Shown piece by piece: positions 1 to 15,000 of a DNA stretch of 64,000 nt. The DNA is taken from NCBI GenBank assembly GCA_964019425.1, contig OZ025810.1:310001-374000 (forward strand), given 5' to 3'. The notes below the pieces were generated by a model. The model was given only the letters and a program-made list of their open reading frames with translations, was not told where the DNA came from and ran no database searches. Origin of the DNA: Flectonema sp. DT1601. Its lineage: Eukaryota > Euglenozoa > Diplonemea > Diplonemida > Diplonemidae. How positions within the stretch are numbered: the first letter of the stretch is position 1; each line of letters starts with the position of its first letter. The position numbers were made by a program, and so were the translations under genes.

Positions 1-3000
1 GGCTGTAGAGATAACAGTATCATCTACCGGAGAATCATCAAGTGGTGTATCTAAAGGAGTCATATCATCACTTGGAGTACTAACATCAATAGGACTGTAC
101 TCTTCTACAGGACTATCATTAGGAGAATCATTCATATTACTATCACTGTCACTATCACTTCTGCTGTCACTATTATCATTACAAGGTGACTCACCAAATT
201 TTGTACCAGCAGGACAAAAATCTAAACTCTCAACCTCAAAAACTGGAACAATCATTTCAACCAATTCAATAATCAAATGATCAACGTCTGAATGAGCTGA
301 AGATTTCTCAACTGCAGTCATGCGGCTCTTCATCAACATCTGAGTCTCAACAATTGGCATAAAGAATACCGATTCCCACACGACGTGAATTTCATGCATT
401 GCATGACTATGTTCACTGCTTTCATCAGTCTGCTTCAAATGACGAGCCGATTTCTCAGGAATTGCTTTCTCATTACCACTCATGTGCTCCATGTGTTCGG
501 CATTCATGTCCATTGACTCGGATCCGCTGTGATCTTGACCGTGCATTGACGGGACCTTGTACAAAGGTACGTAGAGTTGAGGCATGTGCACGTCGATGTG
601 CACGTTGTGGGCATCTTCATTCTTCGGCTCGTCGGACTTTTGGAATGCAACAACAGGAACGCAGTAATTTGGTAGGCTTTTCTCTACATCCGGATGAGAC
701 ATGTCTTCAGATGCAGCGTCTTTCGGACTCTCATCATGTGGAGCCTCTTCTCCCGGCTTCTTATCATGCGGCATCTCACGAACAGGGAACGGCAAGACAG
801 GAAGGAAGAAAGGAGGTTCGTTCATGTTGTACACGAGACTATCTTCCGAATTCTTGTAGTCGGTGCTGCCACTCATTTTGTCATCATTAGATGCGTCAAC
901 TTCCGACATGCGATGAGGACCTTCCAAAAGTAACTCAGGGTAGCTGAGGACAGGAATGAAATACTTCTCCAAAAACATTTCACTCCCGTGTTCACCTCCT
1001 GGAAATTTGTGGTCGGCCGGCTCTCCGTTATCAGCTTTCTGGTCGGATGGCTCACTTCCTGAATTCGAATGGCCCGCTTCGTGCTTCATCTCTCCCATCG
1101 GATGATCATCAGAACTACTTTCCTTCATGTGAGTGAAAGGCAAGACAGGAATGTAAAGGACACGCTTGTCCATTGACATATCATCCAAGTGCTCGGCAGA
1201 ACCGTCGCTATTCTTAACCTCACCCTCCATCTGAATTTCGAGAACAGGGATGAAGAACTTCGGCTTCTTCATTTCCGGCATCGCATGGCTGCTTGAATCT
1301 TCAGCATACTTATATTCACCATTGACAGTAGCATGTTCACCACTCTCATTCATAGGGGCAGGCTTCAGGTCTGAATAATTACTCTTCATAGGCGGCACTG
1401 ATCCATCCTTCTCTTCAACTACAGTCTCAGGCTTCTCTGAAGTCTTTTCTTCATGTTGCACTTCTTCAAATGGAATAACAGGAATGAAGTATTTCGACAT
1501 GTCCATTCCATTAATTGGAGGCATGCCAACAGATGGACCTTCGTTGTTGTGCTTGGCCTTCTCCATGTCAGGGTGCGGGTAGATTGGAATGTAGAACAAC
1601 GGGCGTCTCTCTTGCTCTCTCATGTATTCCATTCTCTTGTAACTTCCATCCATCTCAGGGTGGCCCATCTTGTAACCCATTCCACTGTGACTATCATCAC
1701 CTTCCTTCATTCCAGAGTGGTCCATCTTGTAACCCATTCCACTGTGACTATCATCACCTTCCTTCATTCCAGAGTGGTCCATCTTGTAACCCATTCCACT
1801 GTGACTATCATCACCTTCTTTCATTCCAGAGTGGTCCATCTTGTAACCCATTCCACTGTGACTATCATCACCTTCCTTCATTCCAGAGTGGTCCATCTTG
1901 TAACCCATTCCACTGTGACTATCATCACCTTCCTTCATTCCAGAATGGTCCATCTTGTAACCCATTCCACTGTGACTATCATCACCTTCCTTCATTCCAG
2001 AATGGTCCATCTTGTAACCCATTCCACTGTGACTATCATCACCTTCCTTCATCCCAGAGTGGTCCATTCCGTAGTGAATATCTTCCGTCGGGAATGGTGA
2101 AATAGGAAGATAGAACTTCGGATACTCTCCACCCATCTTCGGCATGCCGTAGTGTTCCTTCTCCTCGTCAGTCATCTCAGGCATAGGAAGAGGTCCCTTA
2201 CCGTCGTGCATAGTGCGTCCATTGTCATCCGGTGTGTGTTCAGCAGGGAACTGGTAAACAGGGATGTGGAATTCAGGAGCTTCAATGTGACCCTCTGCTT
2301 TGTCTTTACCGAATCTGAAGCTCATTGGGGGTGCTGATAACTCACCGTATGATTCTTCTCCCCAACTCTTATCGCCGAATAATCTACTGAGCTGCTCAAG
2401 AATGATAGGATAAGGATCAACGACACAATTCTCGTATGGACAAGTAGGAGGCTGCGGTGGCTGCGGTGGCTGTGGTGGCTGTGGAGGCTGTGGTGTCTTT
2501 GGAGGCTGTGGAGGCTGTGGAGGATGTGGATCACACGGATCTACCACACCAACAGGGCAGAAATTCGGCGTATTGACTTTGAAGACTGGAACAAACATGT
2601 CAGGATGCATCATCATATGTTCAACTATCACACCTTCAGATAATTTATCATCAGACTTTAATTGATGATCCTCATCCATTGGCATCTCCTTCTTCAATAG
2701 TTCATAAGTTCCAATAACAGGAATGAAGAACATAGATTCCATTACTTCTTCGAAGTTTCCCTTATCACCACCCAAGGAGTTGCTGCCACTTCCAATTCCA
2801 CTACCCATTTGTTCAGATTTGTAGTCCGATTTCTCAGGAATTGCTTTCTCATTACCACTCATGTGCTCCATGTGTTCGGCATTCATGTCCATTGACTCGG
2901 ATCTGCTGTGATCTTGACCGTGCATTGACGGGACCTTGTACAAAGGTACGTAGAGTTGAGGCATGTGCACGTCGATGTGCACGTTGTGGGCATCTTCATT

Positions 3001-6000
3001 CTTCGGCTCGTCGGACTTTTGGAATGCAACAACAGGAACGCAGTAATTTGGTAGGCTTTTCTCTACATCCGGATGAGACATGTCTTCAGATGCAGCGTCT
3101 TTCGGACTCTCATCATGTGGAGCCTCTTCTCCCGGCTTCTTATCATGCGGCATCTCACGAACAGGGAACGGCAAGACAGGAAGGAAGAAAGGAGGTTCGT
3201 TCATGTTGTACACGAGACTATCTTCCGAATTCTTGTAGTCGGTGCTGCCACTCATTTTGTCATCATTAGATGCGTCAACTTCCGACATGCGATGAGGACC
3301 TTCCAAAAGTAACTCAGGGTAGCTGAGGACAGGAATGAAATACTTCTCCAAAAACATTTCACTCCCGTGTTCACCTCCTGGAAATTTGTGGTCGGCCGGC
3401 TCTCCGTTATCAGCTTTCTGGTCGGATGGCTCACTTCCTGAATTCGAATGGCCCGCTTCGTGCTTCATCTCTCCCATCGGATGATCATCAGAACTACTTT
3501 CCTTCATGTGAGTGAAAGGCAAGACAGGAATGTAAAGGACACGCTTGTCCATTGACATATCATCCAAGTGCTCGGCAGAACCGTCGCTATTCTTAACCTC
3601 ACCCTCCATCTGAATTTCGAGAACAGGGATGAAGAACTTCGGCTTCTTCATTTCCGGCATCGCATGGCTGCTTGAATCTTCAGCATACTTATATTCACCA
3701 TTGACAGTAGCATGTTCACCACTCTCATTCATAGGGGCAGGCTTCAGGTCTGAATAATTACTCTTCATAGGCGGCACTGATCCATCCTTCTCTTCAACTA
3801 CAGTCTCATGCTCTTCTGAAATCTTTACTTCATGTTGCCCTTCTTCAAATGGAATAACAGGAATGAAGTATTTCGACATGTCCATTCCATTAATTGGAGG
3901 CATGCCAACAGATGGATCTTCGTTGTTGTGCTTGGTCTTCTCCATGTCAGGGTCCGGGTAGATTGGAATGTAGAACAACGGGCGTCTCTCTTGCTCTCTC
4001 ATGTATTCCATTCTCTTGTAACTTCCATCCATCTCAGGGTGGCCCATCTTGTAACCCATTCCACTGTGACTATCATCACCTTCCTTCATTCCAGAGTGGT
4101 CCATCTTGTAACCCATTCCACTGTGACTATCATCACCTTCTTTCATCCCAGAGTGGTCCATCTTGTAACCCATTCCACTGTGACTATCATCACCTTCCTT
4201 CATTCCAGAGTGGTCCATCTTGTAACCCATTCCACTGTGACTATCATCACCTTCCTTCATCCCAGAGTGGTCCATCTTGTAACCCATTCCACTGTGACTA
4301 TCATCACCTTCCTTCATTCCAGAGTGGTCCATCTTGTAACCCATTCCACTGTGACTATCATCACCTTCCTTCATCCCAGAGTGGTCCATCTTGTAACCCA
4401 TTCCACTGTGACTATCATCACCTTCCTTCATTCCAGAGTGGTCCATCTTGTAACCCATTTCACTGTGACTATCATCACCTTCCTTCATTCCAGAATGGTC
4501 CATCTTGTAACCCATTCCACTGTGACTATCATCACCTTCCTTCATCCCAGAATGGTCCATCTTGTAACCCATTCCACTGTGACTATCATCACCTTCCTTC
4601 ATTCCAGAGTGGTCCATCTTGTAACCCATTCCACTGTGACTATCATCACCTTCCTTCATCCCAGAGTGGTCCATTCCGTAGTGAATATCTTCCGTCGGGA
4701 ATGGTGAAATAGGAAGATAGAACTTCGGATACTCTCCACCCATCTTCGGCATGCCGTAGTGTTCCTTCTCCTCGTCAGTCATCTCAGGCATAGGAAGAGG
4801 TCCCTTACCGTCGTGCATAGTGCGTCCATTGTCATCCGGTGTGTGTTCAGCAGGGAACTGGTAAACAGGGATGTGGAATTCAGGAGCTTCAATGTGACCC
4901 TCTGCTTTGTCTTTACCGAATCTGAAGCTCATTGGGGGTGCTGATAACTCACCGTATGATTCTTCTCCCCAACTCTTATCGCCGAATAATCTACTGAGCT
5001 GCTCAAGAATGATAGGATAAGGATCAACGACACAATTCTCGTATGGACAAGTAGGAGGCTGCGGTGGCTGCGGTGGCTGTGGTGGCTGTGGAGGCTGTGG
5101 AGGCTGTGGAGGATGTGGATCACACGGATCTACTACACCAACAGGGCAGAAATTCAGCGTATTGACTTTGAAGACAGGAACAAACATGTCAGGATGCATC
5201 ATCATATGTTCAACTATCACACCTTCAGATAATTTATCATCAGACTTTAATTGATGATCCTCATCCATTGGCATCTCCTTCTTCAATAGTTCATAAGTTC
5301 CAATAACAGGAATGAAGAACATAGATTCCATTACTTCTTCGAAGTTTCCCTTATCACCACCCAAGGAGTTGCTGCCACTTCCAATTCCACTACCCATTTG
5401 TTCAGATTTGTAGTCCGATTTCTCAGGAATTGCTTTCTCATTACCACTCATGTGCTCCATGTGTTCGGCATTCATGTCCATTGACTCGGATCTGCTGTGA
5501 TCTTGACCGTGCATTGACGGGACCTTGTACAAAGGTACGTAGAGTTGAGGCATGTGCACGTCGATGTGCACGTTGTGGGCATCTTCATTCTTCGGCTCGT
5601 CGGACTTTTGGAATGCAACAACAGGAACGCAGTAATTTGGTAGGCTTTTCTCTACATCCGGATGAGACATGTCTTCAGATGCAGCGTCTTTCGGACTCTC
5701 ATCATGTGGAGCCTCTTCTCCCGGCTTCTTATCATGCGGCATCTCACGAACAGGGAACGGCAAGACAGGAAGGAAGAAAGGAGGTTCGTTCATGTTGTAC
5801 ACGAGACTATCTTCCGAATTCTTGTAGTCGGTGCTGCCACTCATTTTGTCATCATTAGATGCGTCAACTTCCGACATGCGATGAGGACCTTCCAAAAGTA
5901 ACTCAGGGTAGCTGAGGACAGGAATGAAATACTTCTCCAAAAACATTTCACTCCCGTGTTCACCTCCTGGAAATTTGTGGTCGGCCGGCTCTCCGTTATC

Positions 6001-9000
6001 AGCTTTCTGGTCGGATGGCTCACTTCCTGAATTCGAATGGCCCGCTTCGTGCTTCATCTCTCCCATCGGATGATCATCAGAACTACTTTCCTTCATGTGA
6101 GTGAAAGGCAAGACAGGAATGTAAAGGACACGCTTGTCCAATGACATATCATCCAAGTGCTCGGCAGAACCGTCGCTATTCTTAACCTCACCCTCCATCT
6201 GAATTTCGAGAACAGGGATGAAGAACTTCGGCTTCTTCATTTCCGGCATCGCATGGCTGCTTGAATCTTCAGCATACTTATATTCACCATTGACAGTAGT
6301 ATGTTCACCACTCTCATTCATAGGGGCAGGCTTCAGGTCTGAATAATTACTCTTCATAGGCGGCACTGATCCATCCTTCTCTTCAACTACAGTCTCATGC
6401 TTTTCTGAAATCTTTACTTCATGTTGCCCTTCTTCAAATGGAATAACAGGAATGAAGTATTTCGACATGTCCATTCCATTAATTGGAGGCATGCCAACAG
6501 ATGGACCTTCGTTGTTGTGCTTGGTCTTCTCCATGTCAGGTTGCGGGTAGATTGGAATGTAGAACAACGGGCGTCTCTCTTGCTCTCTCATGTATTCCAT
6601 TCTCTTGTAACTTCCATCCATCTCAGAGTGGCCCATCTTGTAACCCATTCCACTGTGACTATCATCACCTTCCTTCATTCCAGAGTGGTCCATCTTGTAA
6701 CCCATTCCACTGTGACTATCATCACCTTCCTTCATTCCAGAGTGGTCCATCTTGTAACCCATTCCACTGTGACTATCATCACCTTCCTTCACTCCAGAAT
6801 GGTCCATCTTGTAACCCATTCCACTGTGACTATCATCACCTTCCTTCATCCCAGAGTGGTCCATCTTGTAACCCATTCCACTGTGACTATCATCACCTTC
6901 CTTCATTCCAGAATGGTCCATCTTGTAACCCATTCCACTGTGACTATCATCACCTTCCTTCATCCCAGAATGGTCCATCTTGTAACCCATTTCACTGTGA
7001 CTATCATCACCTTCCTTCATCCCAGAGTGGTCCATCTTGTAACCCATTCCACTGTGACTATCATCACCTTCCTTCATTCCAGAGTGGTCCATCTTGTAAC
7101 CCATTCCACTGTGACTATCATCACCTTCCTTCATCCCAGAATGGTCCATCTTGTAACCCATTCCACTGTGACTATCATCACCTTCCTTCATCCCAGAGTG
7201 GTCCATCTTGTAACCCATTCCACTGTGACTATCATCACCTTCCTTCATTCCAGAGTGGTCCATCTTGTAACCCATTCCACTGTGACTATCATCACCTTCC
7301 TTCATCCCAGAGTGGTCCATTCCGTAGTGAATATCTTCCGTCGGGAATGGTGAAATAGGAAGATAGAACTTCGGATACTCTCCACCCATCTTCGGCATGC
7401 CGTAGTGTTCCTTCTCCTCGTCAGTCATCTCAGGCATAGGAAGAGGTCCCTTACCGTCGTGCATAGTGCGTCCATTGTCATCCGGTGTGTGTTCAGCAGG
7501 GAACTGGTAAACAGGGATGTGGAATTCAGGAGCTTCAATGTGACCCTCTGCTTTGTCTTTACCGAAGCTGAAGCTCATTGGGGGTGCTGATAACTCACCG
7601 TATGATTCTTCTCCCCAACTCTTATCGCCGAATAATCTACTGAGCTGCTCAAGAATGATAGGATAAGGATCAACGACACAATTCTCGTATGGACAAGTAG
7701 GAGGCTGCGGTGGCTGTGGTGGCTGTGGAGGCTGTGGAGGATGTGGATCACACGGATCTACTACACCAACAGGGCAGAAATTCAGCGTATTGACTTTGAA
7801 GATTGGAACAAACATGTCAGGATGCATCATCATATGTTCAACTATCACACCTTCAGATAATTTATCATCAGACTTTAATTGATGATCCTCATCCATTGGC
7901 ATCTCCTTCTTCAATAGTTCATAAGTTCCAATAACAGGAATGAAGAACATAGATTCCATTACTTCTTCGAAGTTTCCCTTATCACCACCCAAGGAGTTGC
8001 TGCCACTTCCAATTCCACTACCCATTTGTTCAGATTTGTAGTCCGATTTCTCAGGAATTGCTTTCTCATTACCACTCATGTGCTCCATGTGTTCGGCATT
8101 CATGTCCATTGACTCGGATCTGCTGTGATCTTGACCGTGCATTGACGGGACCTTGTACAAAGGTACGTAGAGTTGAGGCATGTGCACGTCGATGTGCACG
8201 TTGTGGGCATCTTCATTCTTCGGCTCGTCGGACTTTTGGAATGCAACAACAGGAACGCAGTAATTTGGTAGGCTTTTCTCTACATCCGGATGAGACATGT
8301 CTTCAGATGCAGCGTCTTTCGGACTCTCATCATGTGGAGCCTCTTCTCCCGGCTTCTTATCATGCGGCATCTCACGAACAGGGAACGGCAAGACAGGAAG
8401 GAAGAAAGGAGGTTCGTTCATGTTGTACACGAGACTATCTTCCGAATTCTTGTAGTCGGTGCTGCCACTCATTTTGTCATCATTAGATGCGTCAACTTCC
8501 GACATGCGATGAGGACCTTCCAAAAGTAACTCAGGGTAGCTGAGGACAGGAATGAAATACTTCTCCAAAAACATTTCACTCCCGTGTTCACCTCCTGGAA
8601 ATTTGTGGTCGGCCGGCTCTCCGTTATCAGCTTTCTGGTCGGATGGCTCACTTCCTGAATTCGAATGGCCCGCTTCGTGCTTCATCTCTCCCATCGGATG
8701 ATCATCAGAACTACTTTCCTTCATGTGAGTGAAAGGCAAGACAGGAATGTAAAAGACACGCTTGTCTATTGACATATCATCCAAGTGCTCGGCAGAACCG
8801 TCGCTATTCTTAACCTCACCCTCCATCTGAATTTCGAGAACAGGGATGAAGAACTTCGGCTTTTTCATTTCCGGCATCGCATGGCTGCTTGAATCTTCAG
8901 CATTCTTATATTCACCATTGACAGTAGTATGTTCACCACTCTCATTCATAGGGGCAGGCTTCAGGTCTGAATAATTACTCTTCATAGGCGGCACTGATCC

Positions 9001-12000
9001 ATCCTTCTCTTCAACTACAGTCTCAGGCTTCTCTGAAGTCTTTTCTTCATGTTGCACTTCTTCAAATGGAATAACAGGAATGAAGTATTTCGACATGTCC
9101 ATTCCATTAATTGGAGGCATGCCAACAGATGGATCTTCGTTGTTGTGCTTGGTCTTCTCCATGTCAGGGTGCGGGTAGATTGGAATGTAGAACAACGGGC
9201 GTCTCTCTTGCTCTCTCATGTATTCCATTCTCTTGTAACTTCCATCCATCTCAGGGTGGCCCATCTTGTAACCCATTCCACTGTGACTATCATCACCTTC
9301 CTTCATTCCAGAGTGGTCCATCTTGTAACCCATTCCACTGTGACTATCATCACCTTCCTTCATTCCAGAGTGGTCCATCTTGTAACCCATTCCACTGTGA
9401 CTATCATCACCTTCCTTCACTCCAGAATGGTCCATCTTGTAACCCATTCCACTGTGACTATCATCACCTTCCTTCATCCCAGAGTGGTCCATCTTGTAAC
9501 CCATTCCACTGTGACTATCATCACCTTCCTTCATTCCAGAATGGTCCATCTTGTAACCCATTCCACTGTGACTATCATCACCTTCCTTCATCCCAGAATG
9601 GTCCATCTTGTAACCCATTTCACTGTGACTATCATCACCTTCCTTCATCCCAGAGTGGTCCATCTTGTAACCCATTCCACTGAGACTATCATCACCCTCC
9701 TTCATCCCAGAGTGGTCCATTCCGTAGTGAATATCTTCCGTCGGGAATGGTGAAATAGGAAGATAGAACTTCGGATACTCTCCACCCATCTTCGGCATGC
9801 CGTAGTGTTCCTTCTCCTCGTCAGTCATCTCAGGCATAGGAAGAGGTCCCTTACCGTCGTGCATAGTGCGTCCATTGTCATCCGGTGTGTGTTCAGCAGG
9901 GAACTGGTAAACAGGGATGTGGAATTCAGGAGCTTCAATGTGACCCTCTGCTTTGTCTTTACCGAATCTAAAGCTCATTGGGGGTGCTGATAACTCACCG
10001 TATGATTCTTCTCCCCAACTCTTATCGCCGAATAATCTACTGAGCTGCTCAAGAATGATAGGATAAGGATCAACTACACAATTCTCGTATGGACAAGTAG
10101 GAGGCTGCGGTGGCTGCGGTGGCTGTGGAGGCTGTGGTGTCTGTGGAGGCTGTGGAGGCTGTGGAGGATGTGGATCACACGGATCTACTACACCAACAGG
10201 GCAGAAATTCAGCGTATTGACTTTGAAGACAGGAACAAACATGTCAGGATGCATCATCATATGTTCAACTATCACACCTTCAGATAATTTATCATCAGAC
10301 TTTAATTGATGATCCTCATCCATTGGCATCTCCTTCTTCAATAGTTCATAAGTTCCAATAACAGGAATGAAGAACATAGATTCCATTACTTCTTCGAAGT
10401 TTCCCTTATCACCACCCAAGGAGTTGCTGCCACTTCCAATTCCACTACCCATTTGTTCAGATTTGTAGTCCGATTTCTCAGGAATTGCTTTCTCATTACC
10501 ACTCATGTGCTCCATGTGTTCGGCATTCATGTCCATTGACTCGGATCTGCTGTGATCTTGACCGTGCATTGACGGGACCTTGTACAAAGGTACGTAGAGT
10601 TGAGGCATGTGCACGTCGATGTGCACGTTGTGGGCATCTTCATTCTTCGGCTCGTCGGACTTTTGGAATGCAACAACAGGAACGCAGTAATTTGGTAGGC
10701 TTTTCTCTACATCCGGATGAGACATGTCTTCAGATGCAGCGTCTTTCGGACTCTCATCATGTGGAGCCTCTTCTCCCGGCTTCTTATCATGCGGCATCTC
10801 ACGAACAGGGAACGGCAAGACAGGAAGGAAGAAAGGAGGTTCGTTCATGTTGTACACGAGACTATCTTCCGAATTCTTGTAGTCGGTGCTGCCACTCATT
10901 TTGTCATCATTAGATGCGTCAACTTCCGACATGCGATGAGGACCTTCCAAAAGTAACTCAGGGTAGCTGAGGACAGGAATGAAATACTTCTCCAAAAACA
11001 TTTCACTCCCGTGTTCACCTCCTGGAAATTTGTGGTCGGCCGGCTCTCCGTTATCAGCTTTCTGGTCGGATGGCTCACTTCCTGAATTCGAATGGCCCGC
11101 TTCGTGCTTCATCTCTCCCATCGGATGATCATCAGAACTACTTTCCTTCATGTGAGTGAAAGGCAAGACAGGAATGTAAAAGACACGCTTGTCCATTGAC
11201 ATATCATCCAAGTGCTCGGCAGAACCGTTGCTATTCTTAACCTCACCCTCCATCTGAATTTCGAGAACAGGGATGAAGAACTTCGGCTTTTTCATTTCCG
11301 GCATCGCATGGCTGCTTGAATCTTCAGCATTCTTATATTCACCATTGACAGTAGTATGTTCACCACTCTCATTCATAGGGGCAGGCTTCAGGTCTGAATA
11401 ATTACTCTTCATAGGCGGCACTGATCCATCCTTCTCTTCAACTACAGTCTCAGGCTTCTCTGAAGTCTTTTCTTCATGTTGCACTTCTTCAAATGGAATA
11501 ACAGGAATGAAGTATTTCGACATGTCCATTCCATTAATTGGAGGCATGCCAACAGATGGACCTTCGTTGTTGTGCTTGGTCTTCTCCATGTCAGGGTGCG
11601 GGTAGATTGGAATGTAGAACAACGGGCGTCTCTCTTGCTCTCTCATGTATTCCATTCTCTTGTAACTTCCATCCATCTCAGGGTGGCCCATCTTGTAACC
11701 CATTCCACTGTGACTATCATCACCTTCCTTCATTCCAGAGTGGTCCATCTTGTAACCCATTCCACTGTGACTATCATCACCTTCCTTCATTCCAGAGTGG
11801 TCCATCTTGTAACCCATTCCACTGTGACTATCATCACCTTCCTTCACTCCAGAATGGTCCATCTTGTAACCCATTCCACTGTGACTATCATCACCTTCCT
11901 TCATCCCAGAGTGGTCCATCTTGTAACCCATTCCACTGTGACTATCATCACCTTCCTTCATTCCAGAATGGTCCATCTTGTAACCCATTCCACTGTGACT

Positions 12001-15000
12001 ATCATCACCTTCCTTCATCCCAGAATGGTCCATCTTGTAACCCATTTCACTGTGACTATCATCACCTTCCTTCATCCCAGAGTGGTCCATCTTGTAACCC
12101 ATTCCACTGTGACTATCATCACCTTCCTTCATCCCAGAATGGTCCATCTTGTAACCCATTCCACTGTGACTATCATCACCTTCCTTCATCCCAGAGTGGT
12201 CCATCTTGTAACCCATTCCACTGAGACTATCATCACCCTCCTTCATCCCAGAGTGGTCCATTCCGTAGTGAATATCTTCCGTCGGGAATGGTGAAATAGG
12301 AAGATAGAACTTCGGATACTCTCCACCCATCTTCGGCATGCCGTAGTGTTCCTTCTCCTCGTCAGTCATCTCAGGCATAGGAAGAGGTCCCTTACCGTCG
12401 TGCATAGTGCGTCCATTGTCATCCGGTGTGTGTTCAGCAGGGAACTGGTAAACAGGGATGTGGAATTCAGGAGCTTCAATGTGACCCTCTGCTTTGTCTT
12501 TACCGAATCTAAAGCTCATTGGGGGTGCTGATAACTCACCGTATGATTCTTCTCCCCAACTCTTATCGCCGAATAATCTACTGAGCTGCTCAAGAATGAT
12601 AGGATAAGGATCAACTACACAATTCTCGTATGGACAAGTAGGAGGCTGCGGTGGCTGCGGTGGCTGGTGAGGCTGTGGTGTCTGTGGAGGCTGTGGAGGC
12701 TGTGGAGGATGTGGATCACACGGATCTACTACACCAACAGGGCAGAAATTCAGCGTATTGACTTTGAAGACAGGAACAAACATGTCAGGATGCATCATCA
12801 TATGTTCAACTATCACACCTTCAGATAATTTATCATCAGACTTTAATTGATGATCCTCATCCATTGGCATCTCCTTCTTCAATAGTTCATAAGTTCCAAT
12901 AACAGGAATGAAGAACATAGATTCCATTACTTCTTCGAAGTTTCCCTTATCACCACCCAAGGAGTTGCTGCCACTTCCAATTCCACTACCCATTTGTTCA
13001 GATTTGTAGTCCGATTTCTCAGGAATTGCTTTCTCATTACTACTCATGTGCTCCATGTGTTCGGCATTCATGTCCATTGACTCGGATCCGCTGTGATCTT
13101 GACCGTGCATTGACGGGACCTTGTACAAAGGTACGTAGAGTTGAGGCATGTGCACGTCGATGTGCACGTTGTGGGCATCTTCATTCTTCGGCTCGTCGGA
13201 CTTTTGGAATGCAACAACAGGAACGCAGTAATTTGGTAGGCTTTTCTCTACATCCGGATGAGACATGTCTTCAGATGCAGCGTCTTTCGGACTCTCATCA
13301 TGTGGAGCCTCTTCTCCCGGCTTCTTATCATGCGGCATCTCACGAACAGGGAACGGCAAGACAGGAAGGAAGAAAGGAGGTTCGTTCATGTTGTACACGA
13401 GACTATCTTCCGAATTCTTGTAGTCGGTGCTGCCACTCATTTTGTCATCATTAGATGCGTCAACTTCCGACATGCGATGAGGACCTTCCAAAAGTAACTC
13501 AGGGTAGCTGAGGACAGGAATGAAATACTTCTCCAAAAACATTTCACTCCCGTGTTCACCTCCTGGAAATTTGTGGTCGGCCGGCTCTCCGTTATCAGCT
13601 TTCTGGTCGGATGGCTCACTTCCTGAATTCGAATGGCCCGCTTCGTGCTTCATCTCTCCCATCGGATGATCATCAGAACTACTTTCCTTCATGTGAGTGA
13701 AAGGCAAGACAGGAATGTAAAGGACACGCTTGTCCAATGACATATCATCCAAGTGCTCGGCAGAACCGTCGCTATTCTTAACCTCACCCTCCATCTGAAT
13801 TTCGAGAACAGGGATGAAGAACTTCGGCTTCTTCATTTCCGGCATCGCATGGCTGCTTGAATCTTCAGCATTCTTATATTCACCATTGACAGTAGTATGT
13901 TCACCACTCTCATTCATAGGGGCAGGCTTCAGGTCTGAATAATTACTCTTCATAGGCGGCACTGATCCATCCTTCTCTTCAACTACAGTCTCAGGCTTCT
14001 CTGAAGTCTTTTCTTCATGTTGCACTTCTTCAAATGGAATAACAGGAATGAAGTATTTCGACATGTCCATTCCATTAATTGGAGGCATGCCAACAGATGG
14101 ACCTTCGTTGTTGTGCTTGGTCTTCTCCATGTCAGGGTGCGGGTAGATTGGAATGTAGAACAACGGGCGTCTCTCTTGCTCTCTCATGTATTCCATTCTC
14201 TTGTAACTTCCATCCATCTCAGAGTGGCCCATCTTGTAACCCATTCCACTGTGACTATCATCACCTTCCTTCATTCCAGAGTGGTCCATCTTGTAACCCA
14301 TTCCACTGTGACTATCATCACCTTCCTTCATTCCAGAGTGGTCCATCTTGTAACCCATTCCACTGTGACTATCATCACCTTCCTTCATTCCAGAGTGGTC
14401 CATCTTGTAACCCATTCCACTGTGACTATCATCACCTTCCTTCATTCCAGAGTGGTCCATCTTGTAACCCATTCCACTGTGACTATCATCACCTTCCTTC
14501 ATTCCAGAGTGGTCCATCTTGTAACCCATTCCACTGTGACTATCATCACCTTCCTTCATTCCAGAATGGTCCATCTTGTAACCCATTCCACTGTGACTAT
14601 CATCACCTTCCTTCATTCCAGAGTGGTCCATCTTGTAACCCATTCCACTGTGACTATCATCACCTTCCTTCATTCCAGAGTGGTCCATCTTGTAACCCAT
14701 TCCACTGTGACTATCATCACCTTCCTTCATTCCAGAATGGTCCATCTTGTAACCCATTCCACTGTGACTATCATCACCTTCCTTCATTCCAGAGTGGTCC
14801 ATCTTGTAACCCATTCCACTGTGACTATCATCACCTTCCTTCATTCCAGAGTGGTCCATCTTGTAACCCATTCCACTGTGACTATCATCACCTTCCTTCA
14901 TTCCAGAGTGGTCCATCTTGTAACCCATTCCACTGTGACTATCATCACCCTCCTTCATTCCAGAGTGGTCCATCTTGTAACCCATTCCACTGTGACTATC

